Origin: a virus
DNA length: 64,000 nucleotides
Direction: 5' to 3' (one strand)
Virus record (IMG/VR): IMGVR_UViG_3300030004_000001
Location: 93,396 to 157,395 of that record
Shown here: positions 41,561 to 50,146 of the stretch, piece after piece
Layout of the letters: every line of letters starts with the position of its first letter
How positions within the stretch are numbered: position 1 is the first letter of the stretch
Notes under the pieces: model-generated
Told to the model about the DNA's origin: nothing
The model's input: the letters and a program-made list of their open reading frames with translations, nothing else
The model's database searches: none
Program-made: the position numbers and the translations under genes

Positions 41561-41805
41561 TATTTCACCGTCTTCATAGTTTTAATACAATATTCTAATT
41601 CTTTAATTCTCTCATTAGCTTTCTTTAACTTATCTGAATATTCATCTTGCCAAAAATATACTAACCCCTTAACTTCATCTTCTGTTAATTCAAATTCAGA
41701 AGTTCCAATAATAATTAAACTATTTCTAATATCTCCAAATCCTGATACAGTATTAGGAGTTAATATAAAATTACCATCTATATTTTTAGTTATTAGTTTT
41801 GCCAT
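41560..41805 (-). CDS. hypothetical protein, 81 aa
   Basis: 81 aa; beta-rich first half (VSGFGDIRNSLIIIGTSEF) and a coiled-coil end. Not recognised. Confidence 0.6.
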   Translation of the reverse strand: MAKLITKNIDGNFILTPNTVSGFGDIRNSLIIIGTSEFELTEDEVKGLVYFWQDEYSDKLKKANERIKELEYCIKTMKTVK

Positions 41806-41914
41806 TTTTATCTCCTTGTTTTATTTCCATCGTTTCTTTATAGAATTCTAATTGTTTTTCTGCAACTTTTCTAGCTTCTATTACGGCTGGAAAGTCTTTA
41901 GTTTCTATATTCAT
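41786..41914 (-). CDS. hypothetical helical protein, 42 aa
   Basis: MNIETKDFPAVIEARKVAE then KQLEFYKETMEIKQ. Overlaps both neighbours (20 and 17 nt). Not recognised. Confidence 0.55.
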   Translation of the reverse strand: MNIETKDFPAVIEARKVAEKQLEFYKETMEIKQGDKNGKTNN

Positions 41915-42086
41915 CTATTATCAACTCCTGTTCACAATCGCAAGTAAATTTATTTATTTCACTATTAGGACTTATAGTTCCAATATACTTAATACCACAA
42001 CTTGGACATATATATTCAGTTTTATAACAGGTAATCTGATATTCTTCAATTTTAAGTTTTACATGTTTTGGAGTTTTAGTGATCAA
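41898..42086 (-). CDS. zinc-ribbon protein, 62 aa (TTG start)
   Basis: The long ORF would overlap its neighbour by 95 nt; a TTG start at 42086 (TTGATCACTAA, overlapping the upstream stop) is more consistent with the operon. CPSCG ... CDCE ribbon. Confidence 0.55.
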   Translation of the reverse strand: MITKTPKHVKLKIEEYQITCYKTEYICPSCGIKYIGTISPNSEINKFTCDCEQELIIDEYRN

Positions 42087-42459
42087 AACTAATCTCTTTT
42101 GGCAATTCAGGACCAAGATCAAATATAGGAATAAATTCATCAAAGAAATGACCTTCTTCCCAATATTCAATATCTTCTAAAAAAGTATTTCCAAATTTAT
42201 CTCGCCAATGAGTGAAGTGTTCGCCATTCCATCTTGCAATATAAGCATTTCTACATTGACCTGAATAATAATAACCTTTAATTAATTGATTTTTTGGAAT
42301 CATAATCTTTGGAAGAATAGATTTATTATTAATACTTTCTTTAAAATCTCTAATATCTTTTCTAATTGAATCTGCTTCAATTTTAGATAAATGATTTACT
42401 AAAATATCTACAACATCAATTTTGTTTAAGATGTTTTGAAAATCATCAATGAGACTCAT
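42076..42459 (-). CDS. hypothetical protein, 127 aa
   Basis: 127 aa, helical N-terminal part, central GQCRNAYIARWNGEHFTHW, acidic end. The pattern (gqcRNa-iA-Wdg..F...R) is typical of small phage proteins annotated only as hypothetical. Confidence 0.65.
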   Translation of the reverse strand: MSLIDDFQNILNKIDVVDILVNHLSKIEADSIRKDIRDFKESINNKSILPKIMIPKNQLIKGYYYSGQCRNAYIARWNGEHFTHWRDKFGNTFLEDIEYWEEGHFFDEFIPIFDLGPELPKEISFDH

Positions 42460-42476
42460 TTATATCCTTATAGTTA

Positions 42477-42498
42477 AAAAAGAGCTTTCGCTCTTTTT
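42477..42498 (-). terminator. rho-independent terminator
   Basis: AAAAAGAGC-gaaa-GCTCTTTTT then TAAC, just after the frameshifted coiled-coil gene. Symmetric, so possibly bidirectional. Confidence 0.85.
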
Positions 42499-42504
42499 CT
42501 ATTA

Positions 42505-42869
42505 TTAGCCCCAGTTAATACTAAAATCATAATGATTATCTTCTACATTAAATCCTTCTTTTATAAAAAACCCTTTAACAGATTCTAATATATCATCTTC
42601 TATATTATCATAAGTTCTATCAAAAATATATTCAACAATACAACTTCTTTTTGCTATATCTTTTATTTCAGAAGAAATTTCTTCAATAAGTTTTTGAGTT
42701 AGAATTCTTTTTTTTCTACTTGCTCTTTAACTTCTTTTTCTCTTTGAAGTTGAAGATTGATTTCTGATTGTCTTGTGAGTTCACGAACTTCTTCGATGAG
42801 TGAAACGTGAGGTTTCAATTCACATGCACTACAATCTAGAATACAATTGGCGCACTCAGGATTTTCCAT
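42505..42869 (-). pseudogene. Cys-motif coiled-coil gene interrupted by an A8 -1 frameshift
   Basis: From ATG (SD GGAG): MENPECANCILDCSACE, a coiled coil to QVEKKEF and TAA at 42699-42701. The -1 frame from the A8 run (42708-42715) continues ILTQKLIEEISSEIKDIAK to GFNVEDNHYDFSINWG and a stop just before the terminator; this half has no start of its own. A_AAA_AAA_G is a strong slippery context, so the 121-aa fusion may be made by slippage; a homopolymer indel is the alternative. Confidence 0.6.
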
Positions 42870-42916
42870 TTCTTCTCCCTTTAGAGAAAGTTTGATAGAA
42901 TAATTCCATCATATAT

Positions 42917-42947
42917 ATTATAACAAAAAAGGAATGTGTTTTGCATA
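42917..42947 (-). promoter_or_regulatory. TATGCAA-class promoter
   Basis: TATGCAA (42941-42947), 18-bp spacer, TATAAT (42917-42922), ATATATG; follows a terminator with AGC between. Confidence 0.85.
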
Positions 42948-42953
42948 GCTAAA

Positions 42954-42973
42954 AGAAGGGAATTAACCCTTCT
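42954..42973 (-). terminator. terminator in a terminator-promoter cassette
   Basis: AGAAGGG-ttaatt-CCCTTCT followed by TTTAGC on the minus strand. Confidence 0.75.
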
Positions 42974-42980
42974 TTATATT

Positions 42981-43316
42981 TTAATCCTCAAAGTTATAAA
43001 TGAGTGCATTAATTAAAACTTTAATTGGTGCTCCACACACCATATATCCATTTAAATACTCTTCTGCTTTTTGATTTTCGAATAATACTTCTACACCAAT
43101 AACTTTTGTCCAATCTATTAAATAACGAAAAATCCAACGCATATAACCATGAGAAGAATAACAACAATTATCTCTTTTAATTTTATAATGTGCTTTAAAA
43201 AATTGAGTAGTTGTTTTAGTTCTTGGATGAGCGTCCATCCATTGACTTAAATAATTCATTCCTTTTTTGCAAGCATGATTGTTTCGTGCAAGTTCACGAA
43301 AATCAGTTAGAAGCAT
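42981..43316 (-). CDS. hypothetical protein, 111 aa
   Basis: 111 aa (LLTDFRELARNNHACKKGM; YMRWIFRYLIDW). Cys/Trp pattern as in phage proteins of unknown function. 1-nt overlap with the HAD gene. Confidence 0.65.
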   Translation of the reverse strand: MLLTDFRELARNNHACKKGMNYLSQWMDAHPRTKTTTQFFKAHYKIKRDNCCYSSHGYMRWIFRYLIDWTKVIGVEVLFENQKAEEYLNGYMVCGAPIKVLINALIYNFED

Positions 43317-43765
43317 TACGCTCTCCTAGTTTCTATTTTTTGGTTTTCACGAAGAATTATTTCGTCTTCTACCGTATCATCGAAAAGAATAAAATCGTGT
43401 CCAGGGTAGCTCTTGGTATAGTGGTAAAATAGTCCTTGCTTTCCAAGCAGATTCATGATTTCCCATTTTTGGAAAGCGTTGGATTTAAATGGAAGATAAT
43501 CTAACATATCTTTAAAAGATGGAACAAATATGGATATTATATTAATATCCACAGTTTGTTCAGTTAATCTAATTGCTTGTATCTTTTCTTCCTCATTATC
43601 AATTGCCGAGGAAAAAATTCCGAAAATAGGATGACGTTTATATTTAAGTGCTATTTGACTTTTGATAAATTTAATTTTCTTTGGTAATGGGATTGGATTA
43701 CTCCAACTATCTATAATTGTGTTTTCTAAATCTAAGAGAATTACTAGTTTGTTTCCTAACATCAT
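43316..43765 (-). CDS. HAD-like hydrolase, 149 aa
   Basis: LVILLDLENTIIDSW: HAD motif I but with D-x-E-x-T instead of D-x-D-x-T. Motif IV-like acidic pair in FILFDDTVEDEII. The Glu substitution of the acid/base Asp may lower phosphatase activity. Not further assigned. Confidence 0.65.
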   Translation of the reverse strand: MMLGNKLVILLDLENTIIDSWSNPIPLPKKIKFIKSQIALKYKRHPIFGIFSSAIDNEEEKIQAIRLTEQTVDINIISIFVPSFKDMLDYLPFKSNAFQKWEIMNLLGKQGLFYHYTKSYPGHDFILFDDTVEDEIILRENQKIETRRA

Positions 43766-43962
43766 TATCCCTTTGAAAGCTTCTTAATACTATATTCAGT
43801 AGCCTGAAGTCTCCACGCTAAGTAACGAATTATTTCATCTGCATTCAAGTTCTCTTGAGGAAATATTCTATTATCTTCTACTGAATAATTATTATTTTCT
43901 AATTTAAAGATTGTAACTAATGTATCATCTCGTTTTTCAAATTCTGCGATTATTTTGGACAT
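43765..43962 (-). CDS. hypothetical protein, 65 aa
   Basis: Start at MSKIIAEFEKRDDTL. Beta-rich then a helix (DEIIRYLAWRLQATEYSI). Own promoter variant upstream. Confidence 0.6.
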   Translation of the reverse strand: MSKIIAEFEKRDDTLVTIFKLENNNYSVEDNRIFPQENLNADEIIRYLAWRLQATEYSIKKLSKG

Positions 43963-44002
43963 TACTCTCCTTATTTGAATAGAAAAAAGTTCTATCATAT
44001 AT

Positions 44003-44033
44003 ATTATAACAAAATACCTATCTCTATTTTATT
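44003..44033 (-). promoter_or_regulatory. TATGCAA-class promoter with degenerate -35
   Basis: TATAAT (44003-44008) and ATATATG are as in the others, but the -35 position (44027-44033) reads AATAAAA. Probably weaker or activator-dependent. Confidence 0.6.
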
Positions 44034-44049
44034 TAGTATGATAGTTGCC

Positions 44050-44670
44050 TTACTTAAGACGTTCCATTACTTCAGCAAACGAAATTTGTGAACGAATCCA
44101 AACACATTGTGCAATTTTGATTTGCTTTCGAGCAGCAGCATCAGCAGCGGCATCATCAGCAGCAGCATCAGCAGCGGCATCATCAGCAGCAGCAGCAGCA
44201 TCAGTAGCAGCATAAGCAGCAGCAGCAGCATAAGCAGCAGCAGCAGCAGCAGCAGCAGCATAAGCAGCAGCAGCAGCAGCAGCAACAGCATAAGCAGCAA
44301 CAGCATCAGCAGCAGCAGCATAAGCAGCATAAGCAGCAGCATCAGCAGCAGCATAAGCATTAGCAGCAGCATTTCTCACCGCTTGCATTTCTTCAATTGT
44401 AATTTTTCCTTCAATGTATTGTTCAGCAGTAATAATACTATCCTTGCTGCGTTGATCAGTAAAAAGATTCCAATTTTGTCTTGCACAGAAGCAAGCATAT
44501 TTTTTATAGAAATTTATATCAATATTGTTCAGTTTGCAAATCATCCAAATCATCCAATCAGAACGTTCGCAATTATTCCAGCATTGTTCAGTATTGGGAA
44601 ATCTAACGGCCCAATCTTTGCTTTCATCGCAAGCATGAAGCCTGTTCAGAATTTCAAGATGTTCTTTCAT
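44050..44670 (-). CDS. phage protein with poly-alanine tract (WxxCxRxDWMxW family)
   Basis: 206 aa. N-terminal 95 residues: HACDESKDWAVR, then CWNNCERSDWMIWMICKL and CARQNW, a pattern shared with phage proteins of the form ACxEA--W ... C-RGDWMLWL. Residues about 100-180 are an Ala tract broken by Y, D or V, then AARKQIKIAQCVWIRSQI. The family typically carries such an Ala-rich helix. The role is unknown. Confidence 0.75.
   Translation of the reverse strand: MKEHLEILNRLHACDESKDWAVRFPNTEQCWNNCERSDWMIWMICKLNNIDINFYKKYACFCARQNWNLFTDQRSKDSIITAEQYIEGKITIEEMQAVRNAAANAYAAADAAAYAAYAAAADAVAAYAVAAAAAAAYAAAAAAAAAYAAAAAYAATDAAAAADDAAADAAADDAAADAAARKQIKIAQCVWIRSQISFAEVMERLK
44129..44369. repeat. GCA/GCT trinucleotide microsatellite
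   Basis: Imperfect (GCA)n on the plus strand (Ala codon GCT on the minus), about 80 codons, interrupted by TAT and GAT codons (Y, D) at quasi-regular spacing. Confidence 0.95.
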
Positions 44671-44717
44671 ATTGTTCTCCTTATGAGAAATTTGGATAGA
44701 AAAGTTCTATCATATAT

Positions 44718-44748
44718 ATTATAACAAAATACTCATCTATTTTGCGTA
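44718..44748 (-). promoter_or_regulatory. TATGCAA-class promoter (TACGCAA variant)
   Basis: TACGCAA (44742-44748), 18-bp spacer, TATAAT (44718-44723), ATATATG. Drives the poly-Ala gene; overlaps the end of the gene upstream. Confidence 0.85.
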
Positions 44749-44937
44749 CCTAAAAGTAATTAAATGCCATAATTTCCAATACCACGTATATAGAGAAATA
44801 CAGAATGTTTGTTGGTCTATAATATGAACTATTATGTAATCTTCTCTTTTACCATTCCTACTTTCTAAATAGATATATTCACCTTTTTTAAAGATGTGAG
44901 TTTGTGGTTTTGAGAGGTGGAAGATGGTTTTAGACAT
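44737..44937 (-). CDS. hypothetical protein, 66 aa
   Basis: Start at MSKTIFHLSKPQTHIF. KKGEYIYLESRNGKREDYII then beta strands ending LYTWYWKLWHL: a small beta-barrel-like protein of the kind common in phage accessory regions. Not assigned. Confidence 0.6.
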   Translation of the reverse strand: MSKTIFHLSKPQTHIFKKGEYIYLESRNGKREDYIIVHIIDQQTFCISLYTWYWKLWHLITFRYAK

Positions 44938-45292
44938 TTTTCTTAATATCATCTCTAATTTTAACCAATAATAAATAATCATCAATACGTTGTTCTTTCG
45001 TTATTTTTCCTTCTTTGTAAAGTCGTTTAATATTTTCATATTCAGATTCAAAGTTAATGATTCCATTCTTATATTTTCTTCTTACATCGTCTTCGTGAAG
45101 ATTTTTTATAACTAAATTCCTTTCTTTAACAATAACTTCTTTCATTTCATTTAAATTTTTACTAGCCATAATTCTCTGATTATCTGTAAGAAATCCTGCT
45201 TTATAATCATCATTAATTTTTTGTTGTGTTATATCAAAAAGATGGATTTTTTCATCATAAGATTTAGTTGTATTATTTTCTACTTCTTTCAT
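44930..45292 (-). CDS. coiled-coil protein, 120 aa
   Basis: Charged helical protein (LFDITQQKINDDYKAGFLT; NIKRLYKEGKITKEQRID). Two similar segments, K-N-I-x-F-E-x-E-Y and Y-K-E-G-K-I-T, suggest a SHOCT-like repeat. First gene of the minus block from the divergent region. Confidence 0.65.
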   Translation of the reverse strand: MKEVENNTTKSYDEKIHLFDITQQKINDDYKAGFLTDNQRIMASKNLNEMKEVIVKERNLVIKNLHEDDVRRKYKNGIINFESEYENIKRLYKEGKITKEQRIDDYLLLVKIRDDIKKNV

Positions 45293-45390
45293 TGCTGTAT
45301 TTCCTTAAGAAAGAAAATCCTTGACACTAGTTCGTAACTCTGAGACACTTGAAAGGTCATCAAGTTTCTCCAAACTTCGGAGCACCCTTA

Positions 45391-45419
45391 ATGCTACCAC
45401 GTAACACCACAAATTTCAA
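45391..45419 (-). promoter_or_regulatory. leftward promoter of the 44.9-45.3 kb genes
   Basis: TTGAAA (45414-45419), 17-bp spacer, TAGCAT (45391-45396) on the minus strand. The -10 matches consensus at 4 of 6. Confidence 0.45.
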
Positions 45420-45424
45420 ACCTG

Positions 45425-45451
45425 AAAGCTCCCTGTTGGGAGCTTTTTCTT
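45425..45451 (+). terminator. terminator for a rightward transcript
   Basis: AAAGCTCCC-tgtt-GGGAGCTTT then TTCTT on the plus strand. There is no plus-strand gene upstream of it, so it implies an untranslated rightward RNA from about 45330, or an insulator. Confidence 0.7.
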
Positions 45452-45530
45452 ACCTGGCTGTAGGTTTTCTCGGGTTCCAGGGTGGATCAAATGGCCCTGT
45501 TTTCACGTCTTACGGGTTTTCCTGGTCGGG

Positions 45531-45566
45531 TTCTCTCGTAGATAGTAGATTGAGAGAGAATTTTTT
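45531..45566 (+). terminator. second rightward terminator
   Basis: TTCTCTC, 16-nt loop, GAGAGAA then TTTTTT on the plus strand. Confidence 0.65.
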
Positions 45567-45749
45567 CAGAAAAGATTTTCTTACTACTTTTAAATATTTC
45601 ACCCTCACGTATAGCCTCTTAATTTTACGAATCATACGATACTTTATCCCCCTCACCAGCCAAAAAACCCTTATTTTTCAGCGCTAAGTCAAACCACCCC
45701 ATAACCAGGAACTACAAGAAAAGCGCTCGAAACACATAACTAATGATAA

Positions 45750-45835
45750 AAATATATATAATATAATATAATATAATATATAATAATTATTTTTAAATTT
45801 TTATTTTATTTTTTTTATTTATATCTATAGAGCAT
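45750..45835. repeat. AT-only tract with (ATAAT)n repeats
   Basis: Four or more tandem ATAAT-type units followed by T-rich sequence, no G or C for long stretches: an easily melted segment. Confidence 0.85.
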
Positions 45836-46094
45836 TTTTTAACTCTTTTGCTTTTTCGCGATCAAGAACGAAAGTAAATCGATAATGATTTAAATCTAAA
45901 AAAAAAAAAAATATAACCCAAAGTTTAAAGAAAAAGCAAACTATGATAGCTCCGGGTGATAATTATTGTGCTATGTATACTAACAACCCCTGGATTGGCT
46001 TTTAAAGAAAAAGCCGCTAGGAGGATGAGGCTCTTTTTGGATGAGATTTTCAGGCGCCCCGCCAGTCATTTTCGGATATCAAAAAGGTTATTTT

Positions 46095-46406
46095 ATGCGT
46101 TGTTCACTTAGGAAAGCTAAAATAAATGTAGGACAGTTTCGTCTTTTATCATTAATAGCTAAAAAATATGATCTCTCTCCAGAAGATATTGTAAATTCAT
46201 TAATAGAAGACTACAATAATATTCATGTTGAGTCACTTATCAACAACGATTCCATATACAGAAAGTCTATTTCAGTAAAAGATCTATGTAAAACTCTAGA
46301 AACTGTTCCTGAAGTAGAATTTCTTGATATTAAATATAAAAATACTCAAGATTCTCGTAATCATCAAATACGATCAATAGATGAGGCTCTCGATGCGTTA
46401 CTTTGA
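46095..46406 (+). CDS. small protein at the start of the tail module, 103 aa
   Basis: Start at MRCSLRKAKINVGQF (SD AAGG); a longer frame from 46041 has no better support. Helical, with YDLSPEDIVNSLIEDY. It ends inside the next gene (14-nt overlap). Not recognised. Confidence 0.6.
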   Translation: MRCSLRKAKINVGQFRLLSLIAKKYDLSPEDIVNSLIEDYNNIHVESLINNDSIYRKSISVKDLCKTLETVPEVEFLDIKYKNTQDSRNHQIRSIDEALDALL

Positions 46407-47382
46407 ATGTCGTGTTATATATGTTGATACCGATAGAAATATGTTAGATGCTATTAGTATTGATCAATTCAATTATTTTACCGATGTGGGTTATACAGAT
46501 ACGGGTCAGAAAAACTCAGGTGATTTATATCATCCAGAACTGGGCGATACTATCGTAGTTAAACTTGACGATGAGGGTCAGGCTAAATTTGACAAGTTCT
46601 ATGCATCAAGACGAGTTAATAATAATGGCCTTATCGAGCATATCGTGGGAAAAGCCACAATAGACGAATTACTGCCAGGTGATCGGATCGTGGCAGGACC
46701 TGACGGGGCTATACTCCGATTATTACGGGGCGGCTACGCGGCACTTGGGGCCTCTCCCCTCGCGCAAACAATCTATCTGGCGCTAGAGGGTATGGTTAGG
46801 ACGGTAGCTCAAAACTATGAGGTTATTAGTTCTGGCACTAGAATATACTCTGTAAATAATGCCGGCACTATTATAACGAGATTATGTTTTAATAGTTCAG
46901 AAAAATTTTTTACTCAAGGCGCAAATAAAAATGAAGGAACTGAAGGTGAGAATTTTGAATTTCAGATAGATTTTAGTAGTGATGGTTTCACATTTTATGC
47001 AGGTGATATTGGAGATGATGGTAAAAGAAGTAATAATCTCATTATTAATATTAAACAATCTGGTGATTTAAGAATAATCAGTGGTAATAATATAGTAATT
47101 GATTTATATTCCAATGGTGGTTATTCATTTAAAATGGTTGATGATAGTAACAATATTGTATATAATAAAACCATAGCTACTTCTAGTGGAACAGCTTTAG
47201 TTAAAGAAATTATAAAAGGTGACTTAGTTCGATATATCGATGGTAATTTAATTGAAAATATTACTGGCAATAAGAATACAAATGCAAATATTCATACTAT
47301 AAATGCTACGGTTATTGATCACAACTCTACATGTAATCGTAACTCTACCGGTATTAATATAGATGAAATTGGAACGAGTTAA
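46393..47382 (+). CDS. baseplate/tail protein, gp5-OB-like N-terminus
   Basis: 329 aa from MRYFECRVIYVDTDRN. N-terminal domain with GDTIVVKLDDEGQAKF looks like a small beta-barrel; GDRIVAGPDGAILRLLRGGYAALGASPLAQT (residues about 95-130) is a segment seen in phage baseplate spike/hub-type proteins, where GxxxLLRGG ... A-L--SP leads into beta-structure. GC-rich codons cluster at 46700-46810 (GGGGCGGCTACG), unlike the neighbours. The spike assignment is inference. Confidence 0.55.
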   Translation: MRYFECRVIYVDTDRNMLDAISIDQFNYFTDVGYTDTGQKNSGDLYHPELGDTIVVKLDDEGQAKFDKFYASRRVNNNGLIEHIVGKATIDELLPGDRIVAGPDGAILRLLRGGYAALGASPLAQTIYLALEGMVRTVAQNYEVISSGTRIYSVNNAGTIITRLCFNSSEKFFTQGANKNEGTEGENFEFQIDFSSDGFTFYAGDIGDDGKRSNNLIINIKQSGDLRIISGNNIVIDLYSNGGYSFKMVDDSNNIVYNKTIATSSGTALVKEIIKGDLVRYIDGNLIENITGNKNTNANIHTINATVIDHNSTCNRNSTGINIDEIGTS

Positions 47383-47385
47383 AAT

Positions 47386-49590
47386 ATGTTACAAAAATAT
47401 ATAAATGACGATGCAATGTTTTTAATTGCTAGTGATATATCTTTTGATAAACAGAATAGTTATACTTATAAATGGTATGATGGATCTACGTTTATTGGAT
47501 CTTCTTATCAGCAATTTTATACTTTTACTAGTTATGGTATTCATAATATTAAACTTACCTATACAAATGTAGATAATGGACTTTTCACTACAATTACTCA
47601 ACAAATTAATGTTATAGCTAAGTCTGGATCTGTTAAGAGTGGTGGAAATGTAAATACACTAACAATATCTCCTGAAAATCCAGAAGTGTATTTAGGCGAT
47701 ACTCAAAAATTTAATGCATATATAAATGGTTCTACAACTCCCAGTAGTCTAGTGAGTTGGAATATAAATGATTCAGATTCAGGAACAACACAAACCGGTA
47801 CTATAGATTCTGATGGATTATATACTACATATTATGATGAAACATTAAATAGTGATTATGATGTTACTAATGGTAATAGTGCATATCTAGAACTTATTTC
47901 TACAGAATCTACAATAGATACAAGTAAATGTACAGTAACAAATGTATCTAATTTACTAGGATATTTGGTAATTGAAGATAAATTTGATGCATTATTCTCA
48001 AAATACATTTATCATTTAACTAGTAATTTTAAAATTAATATTTGGGATGGACAAATTAATGTAGATAATTTTTGGTGTAATGCTCCACAAGTAGAAGGAG
48101 CCACTTATACCGACTATGAATTACATTTACATGTCAATTACTTATTTTTAAGTATTTATGAAAAGAGTACTACTAATCAAATAATAATTTACTATAAAAG
48201 TACAACTGCAAGTTCAGATGCTCCATGGCAAACTTTAACATTACCAGATACTATAGTTGCTGGTATTTATAATAATATACAAATAGTTATTAATCATGGA
48301 CAAAGTATAGAATCAGACACTTATCAACAGTTAACAGATTTAGACTTTATTACTTTATTATGTGTAGATACTACTTTAACAAATGCAGTTTCTTATACAG
48401 CTAAATTATCTAATTTTACTTGGACAGCACTAGCCGCTATATTTACAGCATCCACTCCAGGAACAGCTAGAATTCAAAATGAATCTACAATTACTTCCAA
48501 ACCTTATTATTGGCATCATATTAGAATTTTAAATGCTTCATCAGTTCCATTATCTTGTTATGAGATGGATAAAGTTGCTTTTACATGGAGTTTAGATACA
48601 ACGATATTCTTTCCATCAGATACTCTTTTAAACTATCCATTTGGATTAATATACGTAGATCCATATTCAGGTGGTATGTTATGTATTTTTTGGGAATATT
48701 TATCATCAGCATTAGCATTGTATATACTTAAATATGATATATATATATATACAAATGTAACATATAATTATAGTATAAATACTTTATATGGTTATCAAAT
48801 ACGACAAGGAGAAGGTTCTCCATCAATAGTATCATCTACCAATGTTACTCAAGGTTCTATGTGGATTTCTAATGGATCAAATAATTATAATAACGATATT
48901 TTAGGATTTTTAAATACAGGAAATATATATGGAGATAATCCAATAACGTATGGATATGAAGATATTCCAGTATCATATGGACTTCATTTAGGTTACATAT
49001 TTTTACAAATGACTTACGATGTAGATTATACAGTTACTAATATAGGAGATAATATAACACTTACGTTTTCATTAGTTGATTGTGGTAATGGAATATCTGG
49101 TGTAGCTACTGGATTTAATCCTGATTATTTACAAAATTTGAATTTTACTTTAACTTCAAGTCAATTTCAATATATAACTAATGATACTACTACAGTTACT
49201 TTACAGAGAATAGATAATTCAGGAGATAATGAAGATTTTAATTTAGAAGTAGCTGGAACGATATATTGTCCAATTTTAGATAATTATAATTGTTCATATC
49301 CAAATTTTGATATAAATATTCGATCGAATCAATTAAATCAAACAGGGAATGTTCTTTCTCAGGCAATTTGGGATGGTTCAACTAATTTTGACTATGATAG
49401 TTTTGAACATTATACTTATTTTAAATATTCTTATTACGAAAACATGATGACTAGCATGTTTCCTTATGTAACAAATGTAAGATCACTTCCAGAAAATTAT
49501 TATACAACAAATAATTATGCTTCTAGTAAAAGATATAGTAAGAAATTATATGATGAATATATAGTAGATTATGTAGCTTTGGAGAGTTAA
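47386..49590 (+). CDS. tail protein with PKD/Ig-like N-terminal domains, 734 aa
   Basis: Residues about 1-85: PKD-like fold (YTYKWYDGSTFIGSSYQQ, FTSYGIHNIKLTYTN). Residues about 90-170: Big_2-like (LTISPENPEVYLGDTQKF, VSWNINDSDSG, GTIDSDGLYTTYY). The rest is Tyr/Asn/Thr-rich beta structure. Typical of tail-associated surface proteins that bind carbohydrate or receptor. 3 nt after the previous gene. Confidence 0.6.
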   Translation: MLQKYINDDAMFLIASDISFDKQNSYTYKWYDGSTFIGSSYQQFYTFTSYGIHNIKLTYTNVDNGLFTTITQQINVIAKSGSVKSGGNVNTLTISPENPEVYLGDTQKFNAYINGSTTPSSLVSWNINDSDSGTTQTGTIDSDGLYTTYYDETLNSDYDVTNGNSAYLELISTESTIDTSKCTVTNVSNLLGYLVIEDKFDALFSKYIYHLTSNFKINIWDGQINVDNFWCNAPQVEGATYTDYELHLHVNYLFLSIYEKSTTNQIIIYYKSTTASSDAPWQTLTLPDTIVAGIYNNIQIVINHGQSIESDTYQQLTDLDFITLLCVDTTLTNAVSYTAKLSNFTWTALAAIFTASTPGTARIQNESTITSKPYYWHHIRILNASSVPLSCYEMDKVAFTWSLDTTIFFPSDTLLNYPFGLIYVDPYSGGMLCIFWEYLSSALALYILKYDIYIYTNVTYNYSINTLYGYQIRQGEGSPSIVSSTNVTQGSMWISNGSNNYNNDILGFLNTGNIYGDNPITYGYEDIPVSYGLHLGYIFLQMTYDVDYTVTNIGDNITLTFSLVDCGNGISGVATGFNPDYLQNLNFTLTSSQFQYITNDTTTVTLQRIDNSGDNEDFNLEVAGTIYCPILDNYNCSYPNFDINIRSNQLNQTGNVLSQAIWDGSTNFDYDSFEHYTYFKYSYYENMMTSMFPYVTNVRSLPENYYTTNNYASSKRYSKKLYDEYIVDYVALES

Positions 49591-49591
49591 G

Positions 49592-50146
49592 ATGTTATCT
49601 TCTGATTTGCAACATGGTGATGTCTTAGCATATGTACATCGTAAAAATGCTGGACTATTAGTAGATACCATTCATTTAATAGAAGGTAGTGATTATACAC
49701 ATTCTTCTGTAGTTTTAGAAATTTATAATAATGAATTTATTTTAGAACAACATTCACTTCGAATGCATTCTTATTTACCTTTATATTACGCATTGCCGGG
49801 TGAAGAGATATATTGTTTTAGACCTAGATTTACTCCGCCACCTGCAACTTTTGAGGAATTTAATAGAGATTCTTATGGTATTTTAGGTATTATAGATTCT
49901 CTATTAAATCATACTATTGGATTAATAATAAGAAAATGGCAATATAGACCATTATTAGTAAGATTATTTAATGATCCAAAGATTATATGCTCAGCTCTCG
50001 TAGCAAAGGTTTTAGATTTAGAGCATAATACTAAATGGTGTAAATATTATCAAGTAGTCGAACCAGATGATTTTGCAAATCATCCTGAAGATTTTGAACC
50101 ATTAGGATTAGTAGAATGGGAAAATAATGAAAACGCAAGAAGATAA
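49592..50146 (+). CDS. permuted NlpC/P60-like (YiiX/YebB-type) cysteine peptidase
   Basis: 184 aa. LQHGDVLAYV, SDYTHSSVVLEI (catalytic His near residue 37) and KIICSALVAKVLDL (Cys near 133): the order His then Cys marks the circularly permuted papain-like family. No signal peptide. In a tail module this is likely a virion-associated peptidoglycan or protein hydrolase. Confidence 0.75.
   Translation: MLSSDLQHGDVLAYVHRKNAGLLVDTIHLIEGSDYTHSSVVLEIYNNEFILEQHSLRMHSYLPLYYALPGEEIYCFRPRFTPPPATFEEFNRDSYGILGIIDSLLNHTIGLIIRKWQYRPLLVRLFNDPKIICSALVAKVLDLEHNTKWCKYYQVVEPDDFANHPEDFEPLGLVEWENNENARR

Larger units (their letters stand above)
45293..46094. other. 800-bp non-coding divergent region
   Basis: Separates the leftward early block from the rightward tail block. 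It holds a leftward promoter (45391-45419), two plus-strand terminators (45425-45451 and 45531-45566), a GC-richer segment with several short inverted repeats (45440-45560), an AT-only stretch with (ATAAT)n repeats (45750-45835), an A13-14 run near 45898, and a hairpin GGCTTTT/AAAAGCC just before the first tail gene. No convincing ORF. Candidate for control region, small RNAs or a replication origin. Confidence 0.6.
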